Shown here one piece after another: positions 11,760-22,240 of a stretch of 64,000 nucleotides of DNA. How positions within the stretch are numbered: position 1 is the stretch's first letter; every line of letters begins with the position of its first letter. Origin of the DNA: Marasmius tenuissimus (lineage: Eukaryota > Basidiomycota > Agaricomycetes > Agaricales > Marasmiaceae); the NCBI GenBank assembly GCA_029532415.1, contig JAQOTA010000047.1, positions 2,232,001 to 2,296,000 on the forward strand. Direction: 5' to 3'. The notes beneath the pieces are model-generated. The model searched no databases, was not told where the DNA came from, and saw only the letters and a list, made by a program, of their open reading frames with translations. The position numbers were made by a program, and so were the translations under genes.

Positions 11760-11910
11760 CGGTAGTGTCCATCTGGCGTGCCCAGTTATTCAGTCTAGAT
11801 GCTTGAGTATGAGCATCAACTTGCGTACCTCACAATACTCGCGGAGAGGACAGATCCAGGCGATGCAGACAAAAATTTTGAATAAAAAAGGTTCTTTACC
11901 ATGGTTGCTA

Positions 11911-12090
11911 TTCGAATGAATCTCCCGTTTGAATGACAATTGAACAACTAATCTTTGATATTGGTTGAACGATGCAAAGGCTTTCCCTCACTGGCGGTTA
12001 CATTTGAACGATGATTTGAATAGAACGGAATGACTCGAGCAAAAGTGTTAAACATCAATTCAAATAGTCATTCGAATCTTGTTCGAATTG
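11911..12090. repeat. Cluster of TTYGAA/TTCAAA hexamers
   Basis: Repeated TTCGAAT, TTTGAAT and ATTGAAC words spaced mostly 11-16 bp. A second, denser cluster of the same words in the complementary sense lies at 12874-12962. The stretch between them (12091-12873) has no gene I can support. Confidence 0.5.
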
Positions 12091-12873
12091 CTTCTGAACA
12101 GAGAATCTGAAACTACGGGCTGGTAACTCAGACTTCGACAATTCAAGTGCTTACCGACTCCCGGGTGTTCAGCCTAATCCGCTCTAGGTACTACCCCTGC
12201 TTTTACCTTCAATTCCCGAGGTCTATGAGCAGAGTTTGAAGCAAAGAAACAGCTAGGAGAAACTCAACGAATGTTCGCTGATGACTGATGTCTTGAAACC
12301 AGATGAACCACGGGGAGTGAAGCGAGTACGAGTCGTCAAACGAGTCAACAGAGCATGTAGAATTAGTCATAGGTCCAAGACGGGCCTTGGGAGTGGGTGG
12401 CAAGCTGGGTGGACTGACTGTGATCATGGTTGTGGTCCAGGTTCAAGGGATGATAGGGGATTGATCTGACTCAAGACTTAGATCACGCCGTCTTTGTCTT
12501 TTTAAGGTTCCAAGCGCTTTAGCCCCTTTTCTCTGCAACTTTTCTCTTGACACCCATGAAGCTTCGGGGGCTCCAGTCTGCAATGAGGGCGACGACGAAT
12601 CTATCCAACAGAACAACACCGAATGTCGTGGCTCATGTCGTCGAGGCAAGTCAGCAATACGTTCAAGTATCACGCAACGTTATGGGCTGCTTAACAGGCC
12701 CGGCATTGCGAGGTGAAGTCTGAATCTATTCTTCCTGATATCTATGCTCACTACAATGTCACTGTGCGTCGAACGGCTTCGCTACTGGACTCTCTTGAAT
12801 AGCAAACACCTATGCAACTGGTTGCGAACAGTACTTTTTGGACTCTTTGATTTTTCTTCTTCTTCAATGGCAC
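12091..12873. other. Intergenic stretch between two hexamer clusters
   Basis: Only short open frames, none with a recognisable motif. It could be the interior of a degenerate transposon if the two hexamer clusters are subterminal repeats, but no terminal repeat or target duplication was found. Confidence 0.3.
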
Positions 12874-12962
12874 TTTCAAACAGTTGGTCAAATTGTTTCG
12901 ACTGCGCGTTTCGAATGTTGTTCAAATGTGTGTTTCAATTCCTTTCGAATGTCCGTTTCAAC
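12874..12962. repeat. Helically spaced array of TTCRA motifs
   Basis: Eight TTC(A/G)A-like words (the second degenerate, GTCAA), with spacings of 12, 10, 13, 11, 13, 10 and 13 bp, i.e. close to one helical turn throughout. This may be a phased protein-binding array or subterminal transposon repeats. Confidence 0.5.
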
Positions 12963-13493
12963 CCTTCTTGAGTTCTTCTATAAATCCTTCAAACAAATAT
13001 TTGAATTTCTGAGTACCAGAGCGCTCCAGTACCTCGTAGTTCATTACACCTCCATAACCTGGTGATAGTTGTACATATGGGTGTGAATGGGCAGACCCCG
13101 CCACCAATGAGCATCATCCTGCAGCGAGAGGGAGGTGGTGGGTGTATTCGATTAGAAATTTAATTGGGAGACTATTCAAATGGTGACCATGGTCCGGGAA
13201 CTCGATTATTTAAATTACTGGCGCACATTCCTAGCCAGATCCGAGGCGAAGCAGAGGGAGAACGTGGTGGAATCAATGAAAGTGGGGTGCAAGATTGAAG
13301 GAGACATTGTCAGAACATATTACCGTTACGTGTGTTACGGACCGGGATTGTTGCTACTAGGCACCAGGCCCGGGGGTCGGCATCTCAGGACCGGTCGTGC
13401 ACGTGCACATTGAGAGACAGCGAACACAGTCATTCGTCTCTCACTCCGAGTCCTAACACCCTCGCCAAAGCATCTCTCTCCTCAAAACACTGC
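12963..13493. other. 5' flank of NACHT gene B
   Basis: No gene of its own is supported. The last 100 bp before the start codon contain CTCACTCCGAGTCC and a pyrimidine-rich tract; the 5' flanks of genes C and D show a comparable CGCACC-G-CTCCGTC tract just before their starts. Confidence 0.35.
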
Positions 13494-16202
13494 ATGGCGA
13501 GTACTGGTGCTAGACTCACAGAATTCAGTACAAATAACTATGGCGACCGAAACGTAACTTATAATAACAGCATCATCAATAACCATCCAAGCGAGCGTAC
13601 CGGTCGTGAGTACTCTAACGCTACTCCCCAGAGACGAAACCTTAAACAATTTTACTCTCAGCTCCTCCGGCGCGGTCAGGTATCGAAATCCTTGCCGGCC
13701 ACATCGCTCCTACCGCATTACACTCCTCTACCTCTCGCAATGCCCGAACTGGGTGTCAGAAGGGCACACGGGTAGGCGTCATCGAGAAGTTGACCAGCTG
13801 GGTTGAGGACCCCTCGAAGAAACACCGTGTATGTTGGGTGTCCGGCGGAGCTGGGGTAGGGAAGTCAGCAATTGCCCAGACGATATGCGAAAACGCTCGT
13901 CGGAAATCCCAACTCGCCGCTAGTTTCTTTTTCTCGAGGAGCGACACTTCACGGTCCACCATCGATCCATTTTTTCCAACCCTATCTCACCAACTCGCAA
14001 CCACGCCAGAGTTCCAAAATGCTGGGCTGTCGTCGTTTACCGAGCGCGCTGTACCTCAAACTCCGAACGGACTCGAGAACATGAACCTGGAGGGACAATT
14101 CCAGTCGTTGATTTTTCAGCCTTGCGCTCAGATCGACAGGAAGAGATGGAAGACGCTGCCCAAGCTCATCGTCATTGATGGACTCGACGAGTGCATGGGT
14201 GGATCTGATACTAGCAGTGGATCCAATACTATCAGTGCTAGCGACGCGCAAGAGACCCTCTTATCTATCATCTGCACGGCTACCTCAACCGAACCACCCC
14301 TTTCACTCCATTTCATGATATTCAGCCGTCCTGAACCTGCAATCCGAGACTTGTTCCAGACCGTCCTAGCATCTCATGAACCTGTGGACATGCGCAATTA
14401 CAGGGCTGGAGCGGACAGCGACATCAAAGCATATCTCGACAAGCAGTTCAATAACGTTGTCAGATCACATCCTGGGATTCTGGCGAAGGGAGTTTGGCCG
14501 GGGAAGGAGACAACCAGTCAGCTTGTGCACAAGGCTGACGGACACTTCATCTATGTTGTTACTGTGGTGAAATATATCACTAGTAGCAACCCATCGCCAG
14601 CAGACCTGCGGGAACGACTGGATATTGTTCTTCGCACCAAAGAGACCACGTCTCACCCCGACCTTAGTGATCTCGACCAGCTGTACCACACTATCCTTCA
14701 GCGCTTCAGCAATGTCGACTTCCACACACAGTTGTTGCTACCTCTCCTACAATGTGTGATCATCCCACTCCCAGCGGGCCTGGTGTGTTTCAACATTCGA
14801 AGTCAACGTGGCATTGCGGCGCTTCTAAAGATTGATTTTCATCAATGTTCTGCACTACTCTCTCAACTGCGCTCAGTCCTTCACATTCCAGATGACCCTT
14901 ACAACGTAGACATCTCGATCCTTCATGCCTCCTTTTCAGACTTTCTGGGTGACGGGCAACGTTCACGCGAATTTCAGGTTCATCCATCACACAATGGTTC
15001 CCGAGTTGATCAATTTTGCTGTTGTTTAGTCCCCATCCTCAGACAACAGCTACACCAACATCAAAGAGATGAATGGATAGAACCTGAGGATCAGAGACTG
15101 GAGCTGTTCTCGCTCTACCCCTGGGACACAATTGGAATACTGTTTCAACCTGCGAAGGAGGAGGAGTCTATTGCATGGCATGTGGCACATGATAAATACA
15201 GCCCTAGCAAAGAACTTTTATCCGCTGTCGTCGCGTTTGATCTGTATGGATACTTGAATATGATACTCGATAGGTTCGTTCTTGTCCCTGTTTTGTTCGA
15301 CAGTATAATCACCTATACATCTAGCAAATGGGCCACGAAAACATTCCAGGGATGCAAGTCAATGAATTGGAAGAGATGCCTCTTTTCAGATACTGAGTAA
15401 GAAGCCACGCACTGCCTGATTCGTTGGCGAGGCCAAGTTATTGATAGACCACATTCAGCTATAATTTCCGCAAGTTACACTACCACAAACACCTTATTGG
15501 CTCCGCTGCAAAGCACCGAGAATTTCTTCATTGTCTGTTCAAGATGCTCTTGAAGAATGTGATTTATATTCAAGAAGTGTACACCATTTTGAAGGTATGT
15601 AGCCCTATGAGTCGCCGTTGCTCAGCCTCACCTCAATCTCACTTTGATCTATTATACCATCATCACGGTATCAGAACAATGGCACGGCACATCACAGTTA
15701 CTTCGAGGACGATTGGTTAGTCATATTACTGAAGGACAGGAAAGATAGGAAAATATCTCTTTCCCGTCTGGGTTGTATCGCTGTTCTTGGAATACTGCCA
15801 GAACCATACCCAACACCTGACCACCCCAACTCAATCCTCAAAATCTTCCCCCAGATTGCAAGAGATAGTTGGAGTGTTGCATCGCTATTGACTGTGTTGC
15901 CCCACGCAGAGCTAGAACAAGCAACAACCAAATTTAGTGGAGACAAGTTCGAATTCTTCCTTGTCACACAGCAACAGAGGGCACAACTTGCTGGGGAGTT
16001 TGTGGAGTTCATACCTACTTATGATAACATCACTGAAGAGTTGACATCACCCCTAACAATTATGACGACCGCAACTTGGGACAACCTACTCAAAATTCTA
16101 ACGAGTACACTGATCGGAACCCCTCCGCCAAATGGAGACAGTGATAGCAAGGAGGTGGTGGTATCACGGGGGTTCAGAGGACGATTCCGTATCTCCTCAT
16201 AG
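13494..16202 (+). CDS. NACHT-domain STAND NTPase B (836 aa, intact)
   Basis: Four exons: 13494-13605, 13662-15396, 15459-15594 and 15675-16202, with GT-AG introns of 56, 62 and 80 nt; coding length is 2511 nt, identical to paralogue C. Exon 1 encodes a 37-residue Asn/Thr-rich leader (EFSTNNYGDRNVTYNN). Exon 2 holds the NACHT core: Walker A GGAGVGKS at 99-106, Walker B in LIVIDGLDEC and FMIFSRPEP at the sensor position. The C-terminal half lacks WD40, ankyrin or TPR repeats that I can recognise and ends with a conserved block (LPHAELE, KFSGDKFEFF). Family role: an ATP-switch receptor in fungal non-self recognition or cell death, acting in the cytosol. The sensed ligand is unknown. A converging F-box remnant follows at once. 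The gene order NACHT(+) then F-box(-) looks ancestral to gene A as well. Confidence 0.85.
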
Positions 16203-16469
16203 TAGGGGATCACACCCAACCGTGCTCAGATCAGCAAGGGGGAAGACTTGGGGCTTGGTATGTTAGGTAGTTCCATCTGCGTAGGTAATAGTATGTATTC
16301 CATTCAATGAGCCCTATTATCTATACCGACCAGAACCGCGAAGTTGAAACCAAAACTTGGGTTACGATTGTAAGGGTTTCAGGTCGTCCATACACGGCGG
16401 CTTCCTAGATCCTAGAAGGAAAATTATGAACATAAACGGGATAAGGACACATGAACATAATCTGGATAC

Positions 16470-17745
16470 TCGCCTTGTATTCATATTCCTCGGTCTCTCC
16501 TCATCTCAACTTGAAGTCCCCCAAACATTCGCCATCTATCTCCTTGTCTAGTTTGACAGACAAAAGCTATAGGCTGGATCTAGCCTCTGAATTACTCATG
16601 CCTGGGTCTGCCGGAACCCGTCATTTCGCCTCGAGAACCTCGACGAGAGCCTCGTAGGTATACGCGGATACGAAATCTCCTCGGACCAGAAGTAATGACA
16701 GCACCTCGAGTTTGGCGACCAACTTCGAGAAAGTATTGGTCGCAGGATTCGTTTGGCAGAATGATGACAGAATCGGATACTTGTTCGAAATACTGCCAGC
16801 CTGAGCCGCACCAAACGTGAGGTCGTTCAACAACACGAGGAGAGTGAGGAAGGCAGAGAACTCAATTGGACCATTTTGTCCCTCTGCATCGACAATAACT
16901 TTAGCTGGTGCAGTTCCGGACGATGAGATCGGCAGACTCTTGAAGGGATTCTGCTTTCCAGTTAGATAAAATAGCGACCATGTCGGTCTGTACGTTGGTG
17001 CTGAGTAGCTCTGATTTGGTGAGATTCGATGGAGCCGCGGTTATTATGTAGACCACCTTGAGCAACAATTTTGTGGGTTTGATCCACGTGAAACTTGGGC
17101 AATGGCGTTCGCATGGAGATCAAGTCCCAAAGTTTGAACGCTACGAAGGATATTGAGGAAGTGAAGTACAAACTTCTCAAAGCGTTGGACAGGACTCCGC
17201 GGTTTGAAGCACACCTCAACAATTTTGTCTTGCCGATGGTTATGGGTGATTCGGTCGTACGGAAGCATAAATCTGTAGGGCACCAAACTTCCATGAGATT
17301 CTGGGGACTTCTCGAGAACAAGTACAGGAGCCCTCCGAAGGGAGGGCGGATTGGGAAGCCGCAATATCCTTGCTGAAGTGTGGTCCAAGAATCTTCACTG
17401 CGAGTCATTCTAACGACTGCAGCCGACCAGGGCTACAAGAAATACGCTGTAGAAAAACGGCATTGTGTACTCCAATTTACAAGTACCTCGATGAGGTCGA
17501 ACAGTAGCATCACGGGGAAAGGAAGCGTTTGAGAGGCGGATTTGGGATCGGAAGTTCTGGTGAAGAGAATGGTGGGATGGTTCGAGTTTCATGTACTGCT
17601 CCAGATTGAGCTGCCAAGGCGTCCTTTGCTTGACCATCCTTGAAAGGCAAGAAAACGGGACGTTTGACCATAGGCTGGAGGTTTGTAGTACACCAAAGCT
17701 TGCGCCACGGGCTCATAATTGGCAGACCTAAAATGGTACCCAAAG
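16470..17745 (-). pseudogene. Coiled-coil/F-box protein, decayed copy
   Basis: Reading down the minus strand, pieces of the F-box family appear in order but in different frames: a W-R-K-L stretch near 17700 that matches CRSWRKLA of the intact proteins; MLPYDRITHNHRQDKI near 17260-17310 (intact: LKLPYHQITQYQWYDE); LLNDLTFGAAQAG near 16800-16835; YTYEALVEVLEAK near 16621-16660; and DKEIDGECL near 16530. Multiple frameshifts are needed to join them, so the gene is dead. It converges on NACHT gene B. Confidence 0.65.
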
Positions 17746-18148
17746 GTGCTTAAAAAATCCAGAGAGTAAGGGACGATCGACGCAGAAGAAAGATGTGAAG
17801 ATTTTCGTCAGGTTCCCAGATGGCAGATCTGAGGTGCTTGCTGGTAATGGTACAACAACTGAGGATATTCCCGGGTCAATATCCATCTCGGACATCGTGA
17901 GGAGTCCATCTGTAGAGCATGTTGGCTAATATCAACCCAAAGGACGTATGTGAGTGAGGATGATGAAGAGAGGCTCGACTGACGACTGAGCGGCGATCGT
18001 GGTGGAGTGAAGCTAAGAAACAATTCTATGGCGTCTTCGCTGAGAGAAGAGAGTGGATGAAGCGAGAGCAAGGAGTATTGGCGGCAAACAATCTTCGTTT
18101 GGTTGCCCTAGCTCTCTCGCACTGAACCCCGGTAAAGGGGGCCAATGC
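17746..18148. other. Non-coding DNA downstream of the tyrosine-recombinase ORF
   Basis: Probably contains the 3' terminus of the retroelement. I looked for split direct or inverted terminal repeats shared with 22.2-22.9 kb and found none that I would defend. Confidence 0.3.
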
Positions 18149-19294
18149 TCAAGCCAGCACGGAGGCGAAAGGGAGGGCTGGAGGACCGGGAAGAGAAGCA
18201 GGAGCAGAGGCCACGTGCAAACGGGCGGAAAGATGGAGCATGCGTTCAACAGCAACGTCGATGTAGAGTTTATAAGCGTCACTACGCCATCGGCCGAGCA
18301 ACTGAATCTCATAGTCCGAATATCCTGCTGCTCCCGCGGATGAAGCAGCACCTCTGCGAAAGCTGTGCCCTGAGTACTTCGCTGGATCCAGACCTGCGAG
18401 TGCTATGCGTTGCTTCAGAGTCGAGATGAAAGTGGAGCGACGAAGAGGAAGGCCGGATGTGTCACCAAAAAGGGGAGATTTGTTAGGAAGAGGGTGTAGA
18501 GTAAATAAGTGCTTCAATGCGGTGACTGCACATGTTGAGAGATGAGGAACTGCGGCAATAATGATTGTGACGCCTTTCCGGAATGGGTCTGTCTTCGATG
18601 ACGAAAGAGTAAGGCGAACATGAGTAGGATTTTTGATTGACGGAATGAACTGAACTGAATCCCTAGTGAGATGTTGGACAGGGTCAAATGTCTCTTTATC
18701 CCCAATGGTGAATTCTCCTGTTCGTAGAAAGGCTGACCAAGCGAGCTTCCCAGCAGCGTCGAATATTGCGTTGGCGACCAGATTGAGATCACCTGCAAAT
18801 TTGGGAGAAAGAAGTGCCTTAAGCACATCCAGTGTGATGGGGAGCTTGGGGTTCCGAGCTTTCTCGCCATAATAACGCTTGATACCACGAATCAATCGCT
18901 GGAGAGTGAGAGACTCGCAAGCATCAAATGGTAAACTGGCATCAATGTGAAGGGACCGAACACTGGAAAGGTACGATTTGATGGTCTTGGGCTGCAAGGC
19001 ACGCATTCCGAGATGCGCGACCCATTCTTTTAGCAGTGGCAGCGGGGTTGGAAGATACTGGCCCGGGGATTCAAGGAGCTGGGGGTGGAGGCGTGCAAAG
19101 TCGATGACGAATCGCTGCCCGGTGGAGTAAGTCTTCCGAGTACTTCCTGCGAGGCCATGCCAGAGGAAGAACGCGACTTGAGGAGAGTCGTTAGCATGTG
19201 TTTCGTACCAATAAGCTGGGACTTCGGATAACACAGCTGACGATTGAGGTGGGGGGCGAGCTGGAATAATCGGCTGTACTGAAAACGGGAAGCT
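18149..19294 (-). CDS. Tyrosine recombinase (integrase) of the DIRS-order element
   Basis: Catalyses insertion of the element's circular DNA by site-specific recombination. The catalytic arrangement is visible: first Arg in WSAFLRTGE, a Lys in SSSKTDPFRKG, the H-x-x-R box in GHSFRRGAAS, then Trp and Tyr in LGRWRSDAYKLYI. An N-terminal SAM-like helical half precedes (STRKTYSTGQ). The frame opens at about 19294 and overlaps the end of the RT frame by about 260 nt. There is no ATG before the domain: the first in-frame Met is in HLGMRAL. Expression therefore probably needs a frameshift or splicing from the RT reading frame. A CAG acceptor-like site with a CTGAC branch-like site lies near 19283-19310. 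Confidence 0.85.
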   Translation of the reverse strand, partial: SFPFSVQPIIPARPPPQSSAVLSEVPAYWYETHANDSPQVAFFLWHGLAGSTRKTYSTGQRFVIDFARLHPQLLESPGQYLPTPLPLLKEWVAHLGMRALQPKTIKSYLSSVRSLHIDASLPFDACESLTLQRLIRGIKRYYGEKARNPKLPITLDVLKALLSPKFAGDLNLVANAIFDAAGKLAWSAFLRTGEFTIGDKETFDPVQHLTRDSVQFIPSIKNPTHVRLTLSSSKTDPFRKGVTIIIAAVPHLSTCAVTALKHLFTLHPLPNKSPLFGDTSGLPLRRSTFISTLKQRIALAGLDPAKYSGHSFRRGAASSAGAAGYSDYEIQLLGRWRSDAYKLYIDVAVERMLHLSARLHVASAPASLPGPPALPFASVLA

Positions 19295-20988
19295 GTGTCA
19301 GCGAGTGCATTATTTTCGGAAGAAACCCAGATGCAGGAAAACGAAAAATGAAGGTAGGAGGCCAGCATGAATGTCAGCCGTACGAGTGGCATTGAGTGTT
19401 TTGAACGGCAACGACCAGAAGACAACCATACCACCACATCCTGATTGTCACATCTAAAAATGATATGATGTGATGACCATTCATCAGCCCAACGAAGGAT
19501 GGCTTGTGGGATAGCGTAGAGCTCCTTGAACTGAATATCTCGCTCCCTAAACCGTCGAGCTATGCGAGAAGAAAACCATCTGCAGTCAAGAACTCCGCCT
19601 ATTCCTTTCCTTCCGCTTGCATCAGTGAACAGCTCAACTGAGGGCAGAGAAGGCTGAAGAACCCGAACCCCATTCCATCGTTGACTGAATACTGCCCACC
19701 AAGCAATGTCGGACTTGACGCCGGATGGCACGCGTAGTCGGGAGAACGGAGACTTGAACTTCGACTGGAAATCGAAAATTCGGCGTAAGAAGGGGCGGGA
19801 GTAAGGGATGACCTGTGACGAGAATTGAAGGAAGCCTGATAATTCTCGGACGTCTTTGAGAGATGACGTTGCCTTGGATTCCCAGGCTGACAGGAGCTCC
19901 CTCAGGTAGGTGAGTTTGTCGTCAGGTAAACGAGCCTCCATACGAATTGAGTCAAGGATCAACCCAAGAAATTCGATGACACATGATGGCCAGACTGTCT
20001 TGGACAGCTGAAAATTCAAGCCCAGCTGGGTGCCAAGAGCCATGACCCATTCAACTGCCGCATAGCAGGTGGTCAAGGGGGTATCCGGTGCGAAGTTAAG
20101 AAGGAAGTCGTCGAGATAGTGACGAATGGAAGCAGGAATATGTTTCTGAACAATCCAGTGCAGAGCCTCGGCGAAAAGGTTGAAGATATATGGTGCATTA
20201 CGCAGACCAAAGGTGAGAACCAGGAAATAGTAGAACTTCCCCTCCCAGTGCAACCCCAGAAGGTTGTGATCTTGAATCCAAACAGGAATGTGCCTGAATG
20301 CATCCTTGAGGTCAAGCTTCGCCATGCGAGACCCTGGCCCTGAACGAAGAAGATCTTCGACAGCGCATTCAAACTGATCGTACTCGATGTGAGCTTCGAA
20401 ATCGGAAATGCCGTCATTAACGGACTTGCCATCCGTAGGCCATGACAGGTGATTTATGATCCTCAGCTTCGCTGGGTTGCGCTTTCTAGAGACAACACCA
20501 ATAGGAGAAGATCTGAAGTCGAGAAAAGGTGGGTTTTCGAATGGACCGGCCAAGTGCCCATCTGCTATCATCGCATCAATTGAAGTTCTGACGAACTCTG
20601 GATGCTCGGTGGCAGACTTGAGATTTGTGCAATTCTGCGAGTGTTGTGGTCCGACAAAGCCAATATTGGCGCCGAAATGTATTATCTGGAGGAGTGTAGA
20701 TACAAAGGTGCGATCGGGATAGTCTCTTAAATATGATTCCCAGGCAACTGGGTTTAATTTGGATAAAACGGGCGGAAGGTCGTTATGAGATGGGAGTGGG
20801 AAGTTGCAACGTGGATCTGAGTTTGGGCGAGGTGGGGGGATGAAAAGAGGAGGGAAATTGTGGGAGTGAGGCAGAGGCGCGGTGTCCGAATCGGGAAGAC
20901 AAAAAGCTTGAGAAACCGTGGTCGGCTGGCAAGAGCGAGCGGCTGAGCAATTAGAGTGGCGTTGGTGCCGACTCGCTCTGCCCCGCCT
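19030..20988 (-). CDS. Pol: reverse transcriptase-RNase H of the DIRS-order element
   Basis: The frame opens directly after the gag TGA. Its N-terminal third (with NPVAWESYLRDYPDRTF near 20710-20760) precedes the first ATG at 20571, so a true product would include non-ATG-initiated sequence. RT motifs: SRKRNPAKLRIINHLS, LDLKDAFRHIPV with the first catalytic Asp, and HYLDDFLL with the YxDD pair. RNase H motifs: ELFTDASG, FKELYAI, RCDNQDVVVW and ENNALADTASR. It copies element RNA into DNA. The frame ends at 19030 inside the recombinase ORF. Confidence 0.85.
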   Translation of the reverse strand, partial: RRGRASRHQRHSNCSAARSCQPTTVSQAFCLPDSDTAPLPHSHNFPPLFIPPPRPNSDPRCNFPLPSHNDLPPVLSKLNPVAWESYLRDYPDRTFVSTLLQIIHFGANIGFVGPQHSQNCTNLKSATEHPEFVRTSIDAMIADGHLAGPFENPPFLDFRSSPIGVVSRKRNPAKLRIINHLSWPTDGKSVNDGISDFEAHIEYDQFECAVEDLLRSGPGSRMAKLDLKDAFRHIPVWIQDHNLLGLHWEGKFYYFLVLTFGLRNAPYIFNLFAEALHWIVQKHIPASIRHYLDDFLLNFAPDTPLTTCYAAVEWVMALGTQLGLNFQLSKTVWPSCVIEFLGLILDSIRMEARLPDDKLTYLRELLSAWESKATSSLKDVRELSGFLQFSSQVIPYSRPFLRRIFDFQSKFKSPFSRLRVPSGVKSDIAWWAVFSQRWNGVRVLQPSLPSVELFTDASGRKGIGGVLDCRWFSSRIARRFRERDIQFKELYAIPQAILRWADEWSSHHIIFRCDNQDVVVWLSSGRCRSKHSMPLVRLTFMLASYLHFSFSCIWVSSENNALADTASRFQYSRLFQLAPHLNRQLCYPKSQLIGTKHMLTTLLKSRSSSGMASQEVLGRLTPPGSDSSSTLHASTPSSLNPRASIFQPRCHC

Positions 20989-22240
20989 TCACGTGTCTTT
21001 TTTCGAACAACCGGACGCGCCATGATCCTTGGAGTTACAAGTAGAGCATTTGTGAATCCTGGGACAGGGTGACGTGGTACACGAGCCTTTGTTGAAAGCA
21101 AAGCACATTTGCTGTTCAATGGGACCCTTCTTTGCCTTCTGTGCGGATGAGGAGGTCGAAGTAGAAGGGGAAGAACGCTTGACTCGCTCATGTCCCCATA
21201 GGAATTGTGTCATGAGCTCTGGTTCTGACTTTCCCCAACTGTCGTAAATCCCATTGACCATATCACGGCGGCGTAACCCATGAAAGGCCATGTGATATTG
21301 TAACACGGCGCTCCATTCATAACGGTGGTTCAAGCTACTCAAGTGCTCAATGTAAGCAAAGAGACCGTAAGTGAGGGCTGCCACAGCGTCGAGATTTCCT
21401 CCTGAAACCGCAAACTGAGTCAGGATGCGGAAGTAGAGCATGAGGGGCGTGAGCAGAGCCGCGAAAGAGGGGTAGTCCTTGGATGATGAAGCCTGGGAAT
21501 CAAAGGTAGAGAGGCTTCCTTCGTCATCTGCCTTGTCGCGCAGTTTGGAATCGAGTTTTCAGAGGTCCATGGGTCGAAACTCGTGGCGAGCAATATCCAA
21601 TAATGTGCTGGCCTCTACCAAAGGGAAAGTATCGGGAAGAGACTTACAAGAGGGAACGGAGACGGCCGTGAAAGGAGGGAGTTGCGTAGTTACTGGAGCC
21701 GGAGCATTCTGGAGATTCTGAAGAGCCTGAGCCTGAGCCTGAATGGTTGTCATACACAATTGAATAAGTTGCTCGGGTGACAAGTTAGCCATGGCCGGGG
21801 TAGCAGTAGCTGTTGCTGTTGCTGAAGATGAAGAACCGTTGTCTGCAGGCGTGGGAGAGGTGGGAGGAGGTGCAGATGAATCACCGAGCATGGTGCCAGA
21901 TTCTTCGCGTGACGGAGAACTGAGAGGCGTCTGAAAAACCGGGGATTGAAGCGCTGACTGCAGGGGGGTACCAAAGATGAGAGGTGAAGGTTGATCCAAG
22001 CCCGGGCGCGAGGGAGAAGCAATCTCGAATGCTCTGTTGAAACGAGCAACGACTTGTGCTGGGATATCCCGTTCAGAACAAAACCTCCCGTTCTTTTTCC
22101 ACAGAACACGACCAGATGCGGGCTGGATAACTCAAGAGTATCGTGGTTCTCGTGTGGAAGCAATGGTGTCCTGTAGAAAGAAGACCTCGAATGAGGCTAT
22201 CGAACTATACGTGAGATGAGTGGAAAAACAAGGACACGAG
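20989..22240 (-). pseudogene. Gag-like protein of the DIRS-order element, with in-frame TGA codons
   Basis: One frame runs from about 22200 to the TGA at 20991-20989. It has further TGA codons at 22134-22132 and 21561-21559 and no other stop. Blocks in order: SGRVLWKKNGRFCSERD, IPAQVVARFNRAFEIAS, a Pro/Ser/Ala-rich linker with a short Ala-Thr run, LRDKADDEGS, MLYFRILTQFAVSGGN, and a Cys/His cluster (CFAFNKGSC...CSTCNSKDHGASGC) resembling nucleic-acid-binding zinc knuckles. Packaging of element RNA is the expected role. The frame 3' of each TGA remains protein-like, so the stops look secondary. Start codon not identified. Confidence 0.65.

Larger units (their letters stand above)
18149..22240 (-). 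mobile_element. Tyrosine-recombinase (DIRS-order, Ngaro/PAT-like) retrotransposon, coding span
   Basis: Gag, RT-RNase H and a tyrosine recombinase lie in this order on the minus strand, which is the signature of the DIRS order; no adenine methyltransferase domain is visible, pointing to the Ngaro/PAT side. Gag and RT share one frame across about 3.1 kb broken by three TGA codons (22134-22132, 21561-21559, 20991-20989); the recombinase is in another frame. Terminal repeats were not found, so true ends are unknown. The protein-level signal is fairly fresh (all catalytic motifs kept), so decay is recent. Confidence 0.85.

Noticed and set aside
11581..11919. 112-codon protein with many Cys
   Set aside because: Most of it is the 202-bp MITE read through; the other copies do not keep the frame.
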